Below are positions 1 to 9,017 of a DNA stretch of 64,000 bases, one piece after another. This DNA comes from Hyphococcus sp. (GTDB lineage: Bacteria; Pseudomonadota; Alphaproteobacteria; Caulobacterales; Parvularculaceae). The notes below the pieces were generated by a model. It did no database searches. It was not told where the DNA came from and was given only the letters and a program-made list of their open reading frames with translations. The stretch lies in assembly GCA_028284345.1 (NCBI GenBank), contig JANQRY010000008.1, forward strand, positions 434,001-498,000, in the 5' to 3' direction. Position 1 is the first letter of the stretch. Each line of letters begins with the position of its first letter. The translations under genes and the position numbers were made by a program.

Positions 1-174
1 GTCCGGCGAGCGGAAAACAATCTCGCCATTGACGGCCGCGCCCTGTTCCTTGTCGACCCCTTGCCCGCCCCAGCCTTGCGCAACAACGCCGCCGCGCAGT
101 TCCGATATGAGGCCGTCGGCGTGGGCGGGCGCCGCAAAGGCGAGGAAAGCCAGTCCTATGATCAGTATGCGCAT
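1..174 (-). CDS. Acyloxyacyl hydrolase (PagL-like lipid A deacylase), N-terminal part only
   Basis: The first 58 codons of a minus-strand gene run off the left edge. ATG is at 174. The reading gives a hydrophobic signal peptide (about residues 1-19, ending AHA) followed by ADGLISELRGGVVAQGW and then INGEI-like residues (VNGEIVF). That layout (signal peptide, short strand with GV, then an acidic NGE strand) matches the start of the acyloxyacyl hydrolase family, outer-membrane barrels that remove the 3-O acyl chain of lipid A. The catalytic His-Ser pair lies near the C-terminus of that family and is outside the window, so the call rests on the N-terminus alone. No frameshift or stop is seen in the visible part. 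Confidence 0.5.
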   Translation of the reverse strand, partial: MRILIIGLAFLAFAAPAHADGLISELRGGVVAQGWGGQGVDKEQGAAVNGEIVFRSPD

Positions 175-226
175 GAAAGAGACTCTAATCCCGAACTAAT
201 CACCCTAAAAGCCTTTCTCCCGTCCT

Positions 227-301
227 CCCCGGCGAAAGCCGGGGTCCAGAAGCTGCAAGCATCAGCCCTCGTGGCTCTGGATCCCGGCTTTCGCCGGGAA
301 A
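227..301. repeat. Intergenic inverted repeat with CCCCGGC-GAAA-GCCGGGG core
   Basis: Between the two flanking minus-strand genes lie two facing arms. The left arm holds the 18-mer CCCCGGCGAAAGCCGGGG (227-244) followed by TCCAGAAGC. The right arm reads GGCTCTGGATCCCGGCTTTCGCCGGGAA up to 301, which is close to the reverse complement. The same 18-mer occurs in reverse orientation at 5508-5525, so this is a dispersed palindromic element. It may act as a transcript end for priA, but no T-run follows either arm. Confidence 0.7.
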
Positions 302-374
302 GCGGAGAGGTAGGACTCTTGAACTGGAGATACGCACCCACCCCGCGGGAATACTCAGACTACACCAACAGGAC

Positions 375-2594
375 CTAAAGAAACGAATAAGGATCGATAT
401 CCACGACCCGACGCACCGATGAAGGCATTTTCACCTTTGGCAGCCAGTCATCGAGATAGGCTTGAATATTCACGTCGCGGCGCGCCTTGACGAGGAAGCG
501 CATGCGCGCCTCGCCCCGCAGCCGGTAAATGGGCGCCCGGGCGGGACCGAGCACGGCGACGCCGTCGCCGGCGGGCGCGGCGGCCCGCAGGGCCTTCGCC
601 GCATCATGGAGGGCCGGCTCGTTGCGCCCGCGCAGGAGAATCGCCGCGAGCCGTCCGTATGGCGGGAAGCCGGCGCGCTTTCGCCCCTCCGCCTCCGCCG
701 CCAGAAAGGCGTTGCGATCGCCGGTTTTGAGGGCCTGAAACACCGCCGCCTCGGGCTGATAGGTTTGCAGAAGCGCGCGGCCCGGTTTTTCGCCGCGCCC
801 GGCGCGGCCCGTCACCTGCGCCAGCAATTGATAGGTCCGTTCCGCGGCGCGCAGATCGCCGCCGGCAAGACCAAGATCGGCGTCGACGACGCCGACCAGC
901 GTCAGCCCCGGAAAGTGGTGGCCTTTCGCCGCGACCTGCGTTGCGATCAGGATGTCGATGTCGCCGGCGGCCATATCGCTGAGGATCTCGCGGACGGCGC
1001 GGGCGCCCGGCGCCGTGTCCGACGACAAGACGCCGATCGCCGCGTCGGGCCAGCGCGCCGCGGCCTCTTCGGCGACCCGTTCAACGCCCGGACCGCAAGG
1101 GGCTAGCGATCCGACGGCGTTGCAGTTGGGACAGGCCGCGGGCTTTTCCATGGAAAAGCCCGTGTGATGGCAGACGAGCCGGTTCTCGAAGCGATGCTCG
1201 ACCAGCATGGTGTCGGAGTCGGGCGCGGTCATTTTGTGCCCGCATCGTCGACACAGGGTCAGCGGCGCATAGCCGCGCCGGTTTAAAAACAACAGTGATT
1301 GTTCGCCTGCGGAGAGATTGGCGTCGACCTCGCGGGCGAGCACCGGCGACAGCCAGGCGCCGGCGTCCGGCGGGTCCTCGCGCATGCCGATGAGGCCGAT
1401 ATCGGGCATCGCCGCGTCGGCAAAACGCGACGGCAACCCGACGGCGCCGTATCGGCCCTCGTCGATATTGACCACCGTTTCCAGCGACGGCGTCGCCGAA
1501 GCGAGAATAACCGGGAAACCGGCGCGGGCGCCGCGGGCGACGGCGAGATCGCGAGCATGATAGATGACGCCGTCTTCCTGCTTGTAGGCATTGTCGTGTT
1601 CTTCATCGACGACAATCAGCCTCAGATCGGGAAAGGGCAGAAACAGCGCCGACCGTGCGCCAACGACGAGCCGCGCCTGACCTTCCGCAACCCGTCGCCA
1701 GACGCGCCGGCGCGCCGCCGACGTCATGTCCGAATGCCACGGCGCGGGCGCAGCATTAAAGCGCTCTTCAACGCGCTTGAGGAACGGAACCGTCAGCGCG
1801 ATTTCCGGGATCAGGATGAGCGCTTGGGCGGTCTCATCGCGCCGCAGCGCCGCCGCGACCGCTTCGAGATAAACCTCCGTCTTGCCCGAGCCCGTGACGC
1901 CGTCGATCAGCAGGGTCTGATGACGCCCCGCATGGATCGGCTCGCTCAGGGCGTCCGCCGCATATTGCTGGTCTTCGGACAAATGCGGGCCCGGAGCGGC
2001 GAGGTCCGGCGCGTCAAAGGGCGGGTCGGGGTCGATCTCAACGGCGCGCAGGGCGCCGGATTTCGCCAGCCCCCGCACCACCCCGTCGCTGACGCCGGCG
2101 GCGGCGGCGAGGTCTGCGGCGGTCATGGGGGCGGTCGCGGCATCGGCGCCCGCCAGATCCAGCACCTTCTGGCGCTGCGGCGTCATCCGCGCCGGCGCGT
2201 CGCCCGTCGGCGCATAGCCGGTCTGCGCCTTCGGCGCCGACGCGGCGTCGCCAGCGCGCATGGTCATGCGCAGGACCGAGCCCAGGGGAAACATCGTGTA
2301 GCGGGCCGCCCAGGCCAGAAAGTCCAGAACGGCGGGCGCCAGGGGCGGGGCGTCGATGACTTCAGCGATCGCCTTCAGTTTTTCCGCCGGCACCGAAATA
2401 TCCGCAGGCTCCGGCCAGACGACGCCGACGACCTCGCGAGGGCCAAACGGGGCGCGGACAAAGGAACCGGGGGCCGGCGCCGCCTCAAACGGCGCCAGAT
2501 AATCATAGGCTTTGAAAAGCGGCAGCGGAAACAGCACCTTGACGCGCCGGGCCGCCGCCTTCTCCTGAAAGTCGAATTTCATTGGCGAATTCAT
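375..2594 (-). CDS. priA: Primosomal protein N' (PriA), replication restart helicase
   Basis: PriA is a 3'-to-5' superfamily 2 helicase that recognises stalled forks and starts reloading of the replicative helicase. Visible features in order: an N-terminal DNA-binding region, Walker A TGSGKTEVYLEA near residue 230, a DEEH box in VVDEEHDNAYKQEDG, a zinc-binding insertion, and the C-terminal helicase motifs (ATQVAAKGHHFPGL, QVTGRAGRG). The insertion keeps CRRCG, a single C in LVCHHTG, and CPNC; positions that are Cys pairs in Escherichia coli PriA read APDSD and HHTG. I place the start at ATG 2594 (MNSPMKFDF); an upstream ATG at 2642 is possible but adds a poorly conserved tail and leaves little room before the divergent gene at 2676. 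Confidence 0.95.
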   Translation of the reverse strand: MNSPMKFDFQEKAAARRVKVLFPLPLFKAYDYLAPFEAAPAPGSFVRAPFGPREVVGVVWPEPADISVPAEKLKAIAEVIDAPPLAPAVLDFLAWAARYTMFPLGSVLRMTMRAGDAASAPKAQTGYAPTGDAPARMTPQRQKVLDLAGADAATAPMTAADLAAAAGVSDGVVRGLAKSGALRAVEIDPDPPFDAPDLAAPGPHLSEDQQYAADALSEPIHAGRHQTLLIDGVTGSGKTEVYLEAVAAALRRDETAQALILIPEIALTVPFLKRVEERFNAAPAPWHSDMTSAARRRVWRRVAEGQARLVVGARSALFLPFPDLRLIVVDEEHDNAYKQEDGVIYHARDLAVARGARAGFPVILASATPSLETVVNIDEGRYGAVGLPSRFADAAMPDIGLIGMREDPPDAGAWLSPVLAREVDANLSAGEQSLLFLNRRGYAPLTLCRRCGHKMTAPDSDTMLVEHRFENRLVCHHTGFSMEKPAACPNCNAVGSLAPCGPGVERVAEEAAARWPDAAIGVLSSDTAPGARAVREILSDMAAGDIDILIATQVAAKGHHFPGLTLVGVVDADLGLAGGDLRAAERTYQLLAQVTGRAGRGEKPGRALLQTYQPEAAVFQALKTGDRNAFLAAEAEGRKRAGFPPYGRLAAILLRGRNEPALHDAAKALRAAAPAGDGVAVLGPARAPIYRLRGEARMRFLVKARRDVNIQAYLDDWLPKVKMPSSVRRVVDIDPYSFL

Positions 2595-2675
2595 GCGCCC
2601 GCGCTTGATCCCGTGACCCGTTTCGAGTGAATTACCGCGCATTCTTTCTTTTGATCAGCCGCGAGCGCCATCGCA

Positions 2676-3695
2676 ATGCGTTTCTTTCTGTTTTTCGCCA
2701 TTCTCGCTCTTTCGGGGATTGTCGGCGCCGGGCAAGCCGCGGCGAAATACAGCCTGTGCAACAAATCAAGCTACGCCCTTTCCGCCGCCATCGGCTATGT
2801 GGACGGGGACCGGCTGGCGACGCGGGGCTGGTGGCGGCTGCGCCCGGGCCAGTGCAAGGTCGTCCTGACCGAGCGGACCAATCCGGGCCGCTATTTCGTT
2901 TACGCCGAGGCCATATCCGGCCATCGCGGGCCAATGCGCACCTGGTCCGGCGAGACGCCGCTTTGCGTTGAGAATTACGGCTTCTTCAACCTGCGCAATC
3001 AGGAGGTTTGCCGCGGCGACCCGTTAAGCCAGCGCAAATTCTTCGACGTCGACGTCACCGAAGCGGCGGGCGGCAACTGGCAGACGGATTTTACCGAGGC
3101 CGGCAATTTCACGGTCTATTCGGCGGAAGTCGCCGGGGTGCAGCGATTGCTGCAGGACGTCGGCAAGGACGTGAGCCGCATCGACGGCGCCATGGGGCGA
3201 TCGACCCAGCGCGCCTTGACGGCCTATCGCCGGGAAAAGGGCCTTACCGACTCCAACAGCATCGACGATGAACTGATCGACGCGCTGATCGAGGACGCCA
3301 ATGCGCGCGAAGCCAAGCTCGGCTTTTTCTATTGCAACAAGACCAACGATTCCGTCTGGGCGGCCATCGCCGAACCGCAGGACGACGAGCGCTACGTCTC
3401 AAAAGGCTGGTGGAAGCTGGAGCCCGGCGGGTGCTCGAAAATTCTCAAGGGCGAACTCGAACGCGATCATTACTTCGTATACGGCGCCATTGAGGCCGGC
3501 GTTGCGGAAAAGCGCCTCACCGGCGGCGACACGTCGTTTTGCGTCAACGCCGTCATGTTCAGCGCCGAGAACGAATTAAGCTGCAACGAACAGGACCTCG
3601 ACGAAGCGCTGTTCCGCCGGGTCGATGTGGGCGGGGCGCCGTCGGCGACGTTTGAATTCACGCCCGACATGTTCGCGGACCCGCCGACCCAATAA
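2676..3695 (+). CDS. Secreted DUF1036 protein with two DUF1036 domains around a peptidoglycan-binding domain
   Basis: The 339-residue protein has a signal peptide (residues 1-23, cleavage after QAAA). The first DUF1036 domain is at about 24-128 (YSLCNKSSYALSAAIGY, RGWWRLRPGQC). A peptidoglycan_binding_1-like helical unit follows at about 150-190 (VQRLLQDVGKDVSRIDGAMG). The second DUF1036 domain is at about 215-320 (FFYCNKTNDSVWAAIAE, KGWWKLEPGGC). DUF1036 proteins are usually single-domain secreted proteins of unknown role; the cysteines are spaced alike in both copies, suggesting disulfides. The middle unit suggests periplasmic or cell-wall location. It is divergent from priA with a gap of about 80 bases. 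The function is not known. Confidence 0.85.
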   Translation: MRFFLFFAILALSGIVGAGQAAAKYSLCNKSSYALSAAIGYVDGDRLATRGWWRLRPGQCKVVLTERTNPGRYFVYAEAISGHRGPMRTWSGETPLCVENYGFFNLRNQEVCRGDPLSQRKFFDVDVTEAAGGNWQTDFTEAGNFTVYSAEVAGVQRLLQDVGKDVSRIDGAMGRSTQRALTAYRREKGLTDSNSIDDELIDALIEDANAREAKLGFFYCNKTNDSVWAAIAEPQDDERYVSKGWWKLEPGGCSKILKGELERDHYFVYGAIEAGVAEKRLTGGDTSFCVNAVMFSAENELSCNEQDLDEALFRRVDVGGAPSATFEFTPDMFADPPTQ

Positions 3696-3748
3696 CGCCG
3701 CCCCAGTAACGCCGCCGCAATTACGCCGCCTCCAGGAAACGCGCGCCC

Positions 3749-4465
3749 TTGACCGACCTCCGCCATATTGATTGCTGGGTCTTCGACCTCGACAACACGC
3801 TATACGCCGCCGAATGCCGCCTGTTCGACGAGATCGACGCGCGCATGACGGCCTATATTCGCGACCGCCTTTCCCTCGCCCATGACGACGCGCGCAAGCT
3901 TCAGAAAGACTATTACGTGCGCTACGGAACGACCATGGCCGGACTGATGCAAGAGCACGATGTGGAGCCCGATCATTTTCTCGACTTCGTGCACGACATC
4001 GATCTTGCGCCGATTTCGGAAAACCGGGCGCTCGCCGGCGCCATCGACGCCCTGCCGGGGAAAAAATATATCTACACCAACGGATCGGTCGCCCATGCGG
4101 AAAACGTCGCCGGGGCGCTCGGCGTATTCCATCTCTTTGACGGCGTCTTTGACATCAAGGCGGCGGACTATACGCCGAAGCCCCATCGCGAGCCCTATGA
4201 AACGTTCATTCGCCGTTTCGCCATTCGCCCGGAACGCGCGACCATGTTCGAGGACCTCGCGCACAATCTCGAAACGCCCCATGCGATGGGCATGACAACG
4301 GTGCTCGTCTGTTCCGACGCGCCGTGGCTTTCGGACGAACCGCAGGAAAAGCGCCCGGCGCGCGTGGGCGAAACCGCGGCGCATATCCATCACACCACGG
4401 ACGACCTCACCCGCTTCCTTGAAACCGCGCGCACGGCGGCCGCCAGCGCCGCATCACCCAATTGA
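3749..4465 (+). CDS. Pyrimidine 5'-nucleotidase, HAD superfamily (SDT1/PhoE-like)
   Basis: This is a HAD phosphatase of the pyrimidine 5'-nucleotidase subgroup, expected to dephosphorylate UMP/CMP-type nucleotides. HAD motif I is VFDLDNTLY at residues 11-19, with a helical cap ([11 protein letters not shown]). Motif II is YIYTNGS, a Lys lies in [13 protein letters not shown], and motif IV is [11 protein letters not shown]. Start: no ATG fits; TTG at 3749 is preceded by AGGAAA at a good distance and places motif I where the family has it. The gene ends 10 bases before dapD, which agrees with co-transcription with dapD-dapE. This neighbour is common next to dapD in alphaproteobacteria. Confidence 0.85.
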   Translation: MTDLRHIDCWVFDLDNTLYAAECRLFDEIDARMTAYIRDRLSLAHDDARKLQKDYYVRYGTTMAGLMQEHDVEPDHFLDFVHDIDLAPISENRALAGAIDALPGKKYIYTNGSVAHAENVAGALGVFHLFDGVFDIKAADYTPKPHREPYETFIRRFAIRPERATMFEDLAHNLETPHAMGMTTVLVCSDAPWLSDEPQEKRPARVGETAAHIHHTTDDLTRFLETARTAAASAASPN

Positions 4466-4475
4466 AAGTACAACA

Positions 4476-5321
4476 ATGACTGAATCCGCAGACCTCGCCC
4501 GCATCATCGACGATGCGTGGGAAAACCGAAACGACATCGGCGCAGCGACGCAAGGGGAAATCCGCGAGGCCGTCGCCGCCGCCCTCGACATGCTCGACAG
4601 CGGCGCGGCGCGCGTCGCCGAACCGGAAAAATCCGGCGGCAATCTCACCGAATGGACCGTCAATCAGTGGCTGAAGAAAGCCGTGCTCCTGTCATTCCGG
4701 CTCAACCCCAATGCGCTGATCGCCGGCGGGCCCGGCGCCGCGGCCTGGTGGGACAAGGTGCCCTCAAAATTCGACGGCTGGAAAGCAGAAGACTTTGAGC
4801 GCGCCGGCTTTCGCGCCGTCCCCGACGCCACCGTGCGCCGCGGCTCCTATGTTGCGCCCAACGCCGTCCTGATGCCGTCCTTCGTCAATATCGGCGCCTA
4901 TGTGGGCGAAGGCGCCATGATCGACACCTGGGCGACGGTGGGCTCCTGCGCCCAGATCGGCGCGAATTGTCATATTTCCGGCGGCGCCGGCATCGGCGGC
5001 GTGCTCGAACCGTTGCAGGCGAACCCCGTCGTCATCGAGGACAATTGCTTCATTGGCGCCCGCTCGGAAGTGGCCGAAGGGGTTATCGTCCGGGAAGGCT
5101 CAGTCCTGTCCATGGGCGTTTATCTCGGCGCCTCGACAAAAATCGTCAATCGGGAAACCGGCGCCGTGACGTACGGCGAAGTGCCGCCCTATTCCGTCGT
5201 CGTTTCCGGGACCATGCCGTCAGCCAAGGGCGGACCCAACCTCTACTGCGCCGTCATCGTCAAGCAGGTCGATGAGAAAACCCGGTCGAAAACCTCCGTA
5301 AACGAATTGTTGCGGGATTGA
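4476..5321 (+). CDS. dapD: 2,3,4,5-tetrahydropyridine-2,6-dicarboxylate N-succinyltransferase
   Basis: DapD transfers succinyl from succinyl-CoA to tetrahydrodipicolinate in the succinylase branch of lysine/meso-diaminopimelate synthesis, and so feeds peptidoglycan. The 281-residue protein has an N-terminal helical domain, then a left-handed beta-helix made of hexapeptide repeats (about residues 100-240: [53 protein letters not shown]), and a short C-terminal tail. Start ATG 4476 gives the conserved [16 protein letters not shown]; the longer frame upstream overlaps the previous gene and is not needed. dapE, the later step of the same pathway, lies 255 bases downstream behind a repeat. Confidence 0.97.
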   Translation: MTESADLARIIDDAWENRNDIGAATQGEIREAVAAALDMLDSGAARVAEPEKSGGNLTEWTVNQWLKKAVLLSFRLNPNALIAGGPGAAAWWDKVPSKFDGWKAEDFERAGFRAVPDATVRRGSYVAPNAVLMPSFVNIGAYVGEGAMIDTWATVGSCAQIGANCHISGGAGIGGVLEPLQANPVVIEDNCFIGARSEVAEGVIVREGSVLSMGVYLGASTKIVNRETGAVTYGEVPPYSVVVSGTMPSAKGGPNLYCAVIVKQVDEKTRSKTSVNELLRD

Positions 5322-5361
5322 CCGGGCGAATTGAGACTTGGCGTTTTGTTGCAATCGTGAC

Positions 5362-5486
5362 TGTCATTCCGGACGATCCGAAGGATCGATCCGGAATCCA
5401 TGGCGCAAAATAATCACCGTCACATCTGCTGACATGACGCGCCTTGGATTCCGGGTTCGCGACAGTCGTCGCGCCCCGGAATGACA
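5362..5486. repeat. Intergenic palindromic element (GTCATTCCGG...CCGGAATGAC)
   Basis: Between dapD and dapE, two arms face each other: TGTCATTCCGG with CCGGAATCCATGGCGC (5362-5406) and GCGCCTTGGATTCCGGG with CCCCGGAATGACA (5439-5486). This is the ITR-like pattern of short dispersed alphaproteobacterial intergenic repeats. The element separates two lysine-pathway genes and could form a long hairpin in the dapD-dapE transcript. Confidence 0.75.
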
Positions 5487-5507
5487 TTGATGTCAGGATC
5501 GAATTTT

Positions 5508-5525
5508 CCCCGGCTTTCGCCGGGG
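5508..5525. repeat. 18-bp hairpin, reverse copy of the core at 227-244
   Basis: CCCCGGC-TTTC-GCCGGGG is a perfect 7-bp stem with a 4-base loop, 50 bases before dapE. It is the exact reverse complement of the 18-mer at 227-244. No T-run follows, so it is more likely a dispersed element than a terminator. Confidence 0.75.
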
Positions 5526-5576
5526 GGAGCGGCGGTGGTATAGTCTCGAAGATTCAAAAAGTATCGAAACGAAAAT

Positions 5577-6728
5577 ATGACCGTCATCGACCCCGTCGAC
5601 CTCTCCCGCGCGCTCATTCGCCGTCCGTCCGTGACCCCGGCGGACGAAGGCGCGCTTGACGTGCTGGAAGGCGTTCTTTCCGGGCTCGGCTTTGCCTGCA
5701 CGCGGCTCAAATTCGAGGAGGTGGACAATCTGTTCGCCCGCTATGGCGAGGCCGCCCCCCATTTCTGTTTCGCCGGGCATACAGATGTGGTGCCGCCGGG
5801 GGACGAAGCGGGCTGGACGCGCCCGCCCTTCGATGCGGCCCTTGAAGACGGCCGGCTCTGGGGCCGCGGCGCGGCGGATATGAAATGCGCGATCGCCGCC
5901 TTCGCCGCCGCCGCGGCGCGGGCGATTGAGGCCGGCGCCGTCAAAGGATCGCTCTCCTTCCTGATCACCGGCGACGAAGAAGGCCCCGCCGTCAACGGCA
6001 CGCGCAAAGTCCTCGACTGGATGCGCGAGAACAATATCGAAATCGATCATTGCCTCGTCGGCGAGCCGTCGAACCCGGCCGAAATCGGCGACATGATCAA
6101 GGTCGGCCGCCGCGGCTCGGTCAATTGCTGGCTGACCGTCACCGGCAAACAGGGCCATGTGGCCTATCCGTCCCTTGCGAAAAACCCGATCCCGGCGCTG
6201 ATGCGCAAGCTGCTCGTCCTTTCCGAAACGCCCCTCGACGACGGCTATGAACGCTTCCAGCCGTCAAGTCTTCAGGTTACGGACATTCATATCGGCAATC
6301 CGGCCCATAATGTCATTCCCGAAAAAGCGACGGCGCGGTTCAATGTGCGGTTCAACCCGAACTGGACCGGCGAGACCGTGACGCAATGGGCGCGCGAAAA
6401 AGCCGAAGCCGTCGCGAAGGAAACCGGCGCCGACTACGCGCTTGAAACGATTGTCTCCGGCGAAGCGTTTCTGACCACCGATATGGATTTCATTCATCTG
6501 TTACAGGATGCGGCGGAAGAGAAATCGGGACGCCGGCCCGAGCTTTCCACCTCGGGCGGCACGTCAGACGCGCGCTTCATCAAGGACATGGCGCCGGTCG
6601 CCGAATTCGGCATGGTCGGCGCCACCATGCACCAGACCAACGAAAACGTCGCCGTCGCCGACATCACGCTCCTCACCGACATTTATGGGCTGATCATCGA
6701 ACGCTATTTCGACCGGTTCGCGCCATGA
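5577..6728 (+). CDS. dapE: Succinyl-diaminopimelate desuccinylase
   Basis: DapE hydrolyses N-succinyl-LL-diaminopimelate to LL-diaminopimelate and succinate with a two-zinc centre of the M20 peptidase family. Visible metal and catalytic residues: FAGHTDVVPPGD (His, Asp), GRGAADMKCAIAAF (bridging Asp), TGDEEGPAVNGT (Glu pair), VGEPSN (Glu), and the C-terminal MHQTNENV (His). The dimerisation domain (about residues 180-290) carries GRRGSVNCWLTVTGKQGHVA. The length of 383 residues is normal for the family. ATG 5577 gives MTVIDPVDLSRALIRRPSVT. The stop overlaps the next start by 4 bases (ATGA), so translation of the two is probably coupled. Confidence 0.96.
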   Translation: MTVIDPVDLSRALIRRPSVTPADEGALDVLEGVLSGLGFACTRLKFEEVDNLFARYGEAAPHFCFAGHTDVVPPGDEAGWTRPPFDAALEDGRLWGRGAADMKCAIAAFAAAAARAIEAGAVKGSLSFLITGDEEGPAVNGTRKVLDWMRENNIEIDHCLVGEPSNPAEIGDMIKVGRRGSVNCWLTVTGKQGHVAYPSLAKNPIPALMRKLLVLSETPLDDGYERFQPSSLQVTDIHIGNPAHNVIPEKATARFNVRFNPNWTGETVTQWAREKAEAVAKETGADYALETIVSGEAFLTTDMDFIHLLQDAAEEKSGRRPELSTSGGTSDARFIKDMAPVAEFGMVGATMHQTNENVAVADITLLTDIYGLIIERYFDRFAP

Positions 6729-7342
6729 TCAGTTTCGACTATGCGGCGCGGCACCTCCGCGGCGTATGGCGGCTCGCCGCCGGCGAGGAAAACTGGCGCG
6801 AGGACATGGATCTCTCAACCGACGGCGTCTTTGCGTCCTTCTGGGCGATCGCCCTCTCTGCGCCCTTCGCCATTGTCGGCGTTCTCGCGGAATACCGGAT
6901 CGCTGAAGCCTCGCCCGCCTTTCGCTCAAGCCTTTACGCCCGGGCGCCCATCGCCGTCATGGCGCCCATGGAGCTGCTTTCATCGCTCGCCGCCTGGCTC
7001 ATCACCATCGCTGTGCTGGGCCTTGTCGCAAGGCGGCTCGGCGCGACGCGCGAAACAGCGGCGCTGATCGTCTCGTTCAACTGGAGCCAGTTATTCGCCT
7101 TTCTCACGGTCATGGCGCCTGCCGTCGCCATTGCTGCAACCGGCAACGCCGAAATCAGCTCGCTCCTGTTTCTCGGCGTCCTTATTTTCAGCATTTATCT
7201 TTTCTGGATCGTCATCAGGCGGAATTTGCCAATCGATATCGGCGTCGCCGTCATGCTGATCGTCGGCCTTTCGGCGGTTTCCTTTGGCGTCTACGCCATT
7301 CTGACCAACGCCGCCGTGCGGCTCTATCAGCTCTTTTCGTAA
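6725..7342 (+). CDS. Integral membrane protein, Yip1-like, unknown function
   Basis: This 205-residue protein is not assigned to a function. After a short N-terminal cytoplasmic stretch ([20 protein letters not shown]) it has about five hydrophobic segments, near residues 35-55, 75-105, 120-140, 145-165 and 170-195. The N-terminal segment followed by a helical bundle recalls Yip1-domain proteins, but I cannot confirm that. The start ATG overlaps the dapE stop by 4 bases, so it is in the dapD-dapE unit. Its 3' end overlaps the convergent truA by 16 bases. Confidence 0.75.
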   Translation: MISFDYAARHLRGVWRLAAGEENWREDMDLSTDGVFASFWAIALSAPFAIVGVLAEYRIAEASPAFRSSLYARAPIAVMAPMELLSSLAAWLITIAVLGLVARRLGATRETAALIVSFNWSQLFAFLTVMAPAVAIAATGNAEISSLLFLGVLIFSIYLFWIVIRRNLPIDIGVAVMLIVGLSAVSFGVYAILTNAAVRLYQLFS

Positions 7343-8073
7343 TCGGCGCGCAGAAAATAGAGCCCGTCCGGCGGCGCCACCGGTCCGCAGGCGTCGCGGG
7401 ATTTTGCTTCAAGCGCGCCCTCAAGATCACGCGCGCGCCATTTGCCGCGGCCGACTTCAGCAAGCGATCCGGCAATTGAGCGCACCTGATGATGGAGAAA
7501 CGAGCGCGCAGCGCAGCGCAGTACGACGTCTTCGCCCGCCCGCGAGACGCTTATCTCATCGAGGGTTTTGACAGGGCTTTTTGACTGGCAATGCACGGAC
7601 CGGAATGTCGAAAAGTCATGCAGGCCCACAAGACATTGCGCGGCGCCATGCATGGCCTCGGCGTCAATCTGCTGGCCGATGCGCCAAGCGCGGCCGCGCT
7701 CCAGCGCGAGCGGCGCGCGGCGATTGATGATACGGTATTCGTAAGCGCGGCGAATGCAGGAAAACCGCGCGTGAAAATCATCATCAACCTGTTCGGCGGC
7801 AAGCACCGCAATCGGCGCCGGCTTCAGATGAAAATTCACCGCGTCGCGCACGACGTCGCTGTCAAAATCTTTTTCAATATCCGCATGGGCGGTCATGGCG
7901 ACGGCGTGGACGCCGGCGTCGGTGCGGCCCGCCGCATAAACATGGGCCGGCGCGCCGGTCAGCGCCTTAACCGCATCCTCGACCGCGCCCTGCACGGACG
8001 GGCCGTTTTCCTGACGCTGCCAGCCGACAAAAGGGCCGCCGTCATATTCGAGGGTCAGCTTATAGCGCGGCAT
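7327..8073 (-). CDS. truA: tRNA pseudouridine(38-40) synthase
   Basis: TruA makes pseudouridine at positions 38-40 in the anticodon stem of many tRNAs. The family start [18 protein letters not shown] is present. The catalytic Asp lies in [11 protein letters not shown] (about residue 53), and [19 protein letters not shown] and [11 protein letters not shown] follow in the usual order. The length of 248 residues is typical. It is the last gene of the minus-strand run def-fmt-truA, starting 3 bases after fmt ends. Its C-terminal codons overlap the end of the convergent membrane gene. Confidence 0.96.
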   Translation of the reverse strand: MPRYKLTLEYDGGPFVGWQRQENGPSVQGAVEDAVKALTGAPAHVYAAGRTDAGVHAVAMTAHADIEKDFDSDVVRDAVNFHLKPAPIAVLAAEQVDDDFHARFSCIRRAYEYRIINRRAPLALERGRAWRIGQQIDAEAMHGAAQCLVGLHDFSTFRSVHCQSKSPVKTLDEISVSRAGEDVVLRCAARSFLHHQVRSIAGSLAEVGRGKWRARDLEGALEAKSRDACGPVAPPDGLYFLRADYEKS

Positions 8074-8076
8074 GGA

Positions 8077-8997
8077 TCAAGAAAGCCTGTCGCCCGGCGC
8101 CAGCGCGAAACCGCGCAGAAACGTCTCGGCGTCCTGCGCCCGCTTGCCGGCCCGCTGCAATGCGCTGAGCGACACGGCCCCGTCGCCGCAGGCAACGGTC
8201 ACGCCGCCATCCGCACCAAGAATATCGCCCGGCTCGCCGGCGCCCTCCGCCACGGACGACATTAGCGCCTTGACCCGCTCGCCTTTCGCTTCGAACCAGG
8301 CGCCCGGAAAAGGCGAGAGGCCGCGAATATGGCAATCAATGGCGGCGGCGGGGCGCGTCCAGTCGATCTTCGCCTCATCGGGCGAGACCTTATCGGCGTA
8401 GGTAACGCCGTCTTCCGATTGCGGCGTTTCCACAAGGGCGCCGCGTTCCAGCGCCGCCAGGGCCCGCGGCGCGAGACCGGCGGCGACGGGCGCAAGCTTG
8501 TCATGGAGCGTGCCAGCGGTGTCGTTGTTGGCTATCTCGACGGATTCCGACAAGAGGACCGGCCCCGTATCGAGGCCCGCCTCCATGCGCATGACCTGCA
8601 CGCCGGTGATTTTGTCGCCGGCCATGATCGCGCGCTGGATCGGCGCGGCGCCGCGCCAGCGCGGCAACAGGGAAGCGTGGAGATTGAGACAGCCATGGCG
8701 CGGCGCATCGAGCGCGGCTTGCGGCAGGATCAGCCCGTAAGCGACGACAATTGCGACATCGAGATCGAGGGCCCGGAAGGCGTCGAGGGTTTCCGGCGCC
8801 TTGAAAGTTCTCGGCGTGCGCACGTCAAGCCGTAATTCTTCCGCTAACTGATGAACCGGCGACAGGTTCAGCTTATGGCCGCGCCCTGACGGTTTCGGCG
8901 CGCGGCTGTAGACGGCGGCGACTTCGTGGCCGGCGGCGACAAGTTCGGAAAGAACAGGCGCGGCGAAGGCCGGCGTGCCCATGAAGGCGAGACGCAT
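8077..8997 (-). CDS. fmt: Methionyl-tRNA formyltransferase
   Basis: Fmt formylates initiator Met-tRNA using 10-formyltetrahydrofolate. It starts [19 protein letters not shown]. The catalytic region is in [20 protein letters not shown] (Asn, His), and DTGPVLL follows. The C-terminal OB-like tRNA-binding domain begins near residue 205 (FSPFPGAW-like [13 protein letters not shown]). The length of 306 residues is normal. It sits between def and truA with short gaps; def and fmt work on the two ends of the same formyl-Met cycle. Confidence 0.96.
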   Translation of the reverse strand: MRLAFMGTPAFAAPVLSELVAAGHEVAAVYSRAPKPSGRGHKLNLSPVHQLAEELRLDVRTPRTFKAPETLDAFRALDLDVAIVVAYGLILPQAALDAPRHGCLNLHASLLPRWRGAAPIQRAIMAGDKITGVQVMRMEAGLDTGPVLLSESVEIANNDTAGTLHDKLAPVAAGLAPRALAALERGALVETPQSEDGVTYADKVSPDEAKIDWTRPAAAIDCHIRGLSPFPGAWFEAKGERVKALMSSVAEGAGEPGDILGADGGVTVACGDGAVSLSALQRAGKRAQDAETFLRGFALAPGDRLS

Positions 8998-9017
8998 GGC
9001 GAATTTCCCGCGCCCGC

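Noticed and set aside
462-2630. Long plus-strand open frames opposite priA
   Set aside because: They are Arg/Ala/Gly-rich mirror frames of a clear priA; high GC makes antisense frames long. No family motif and no start signal.
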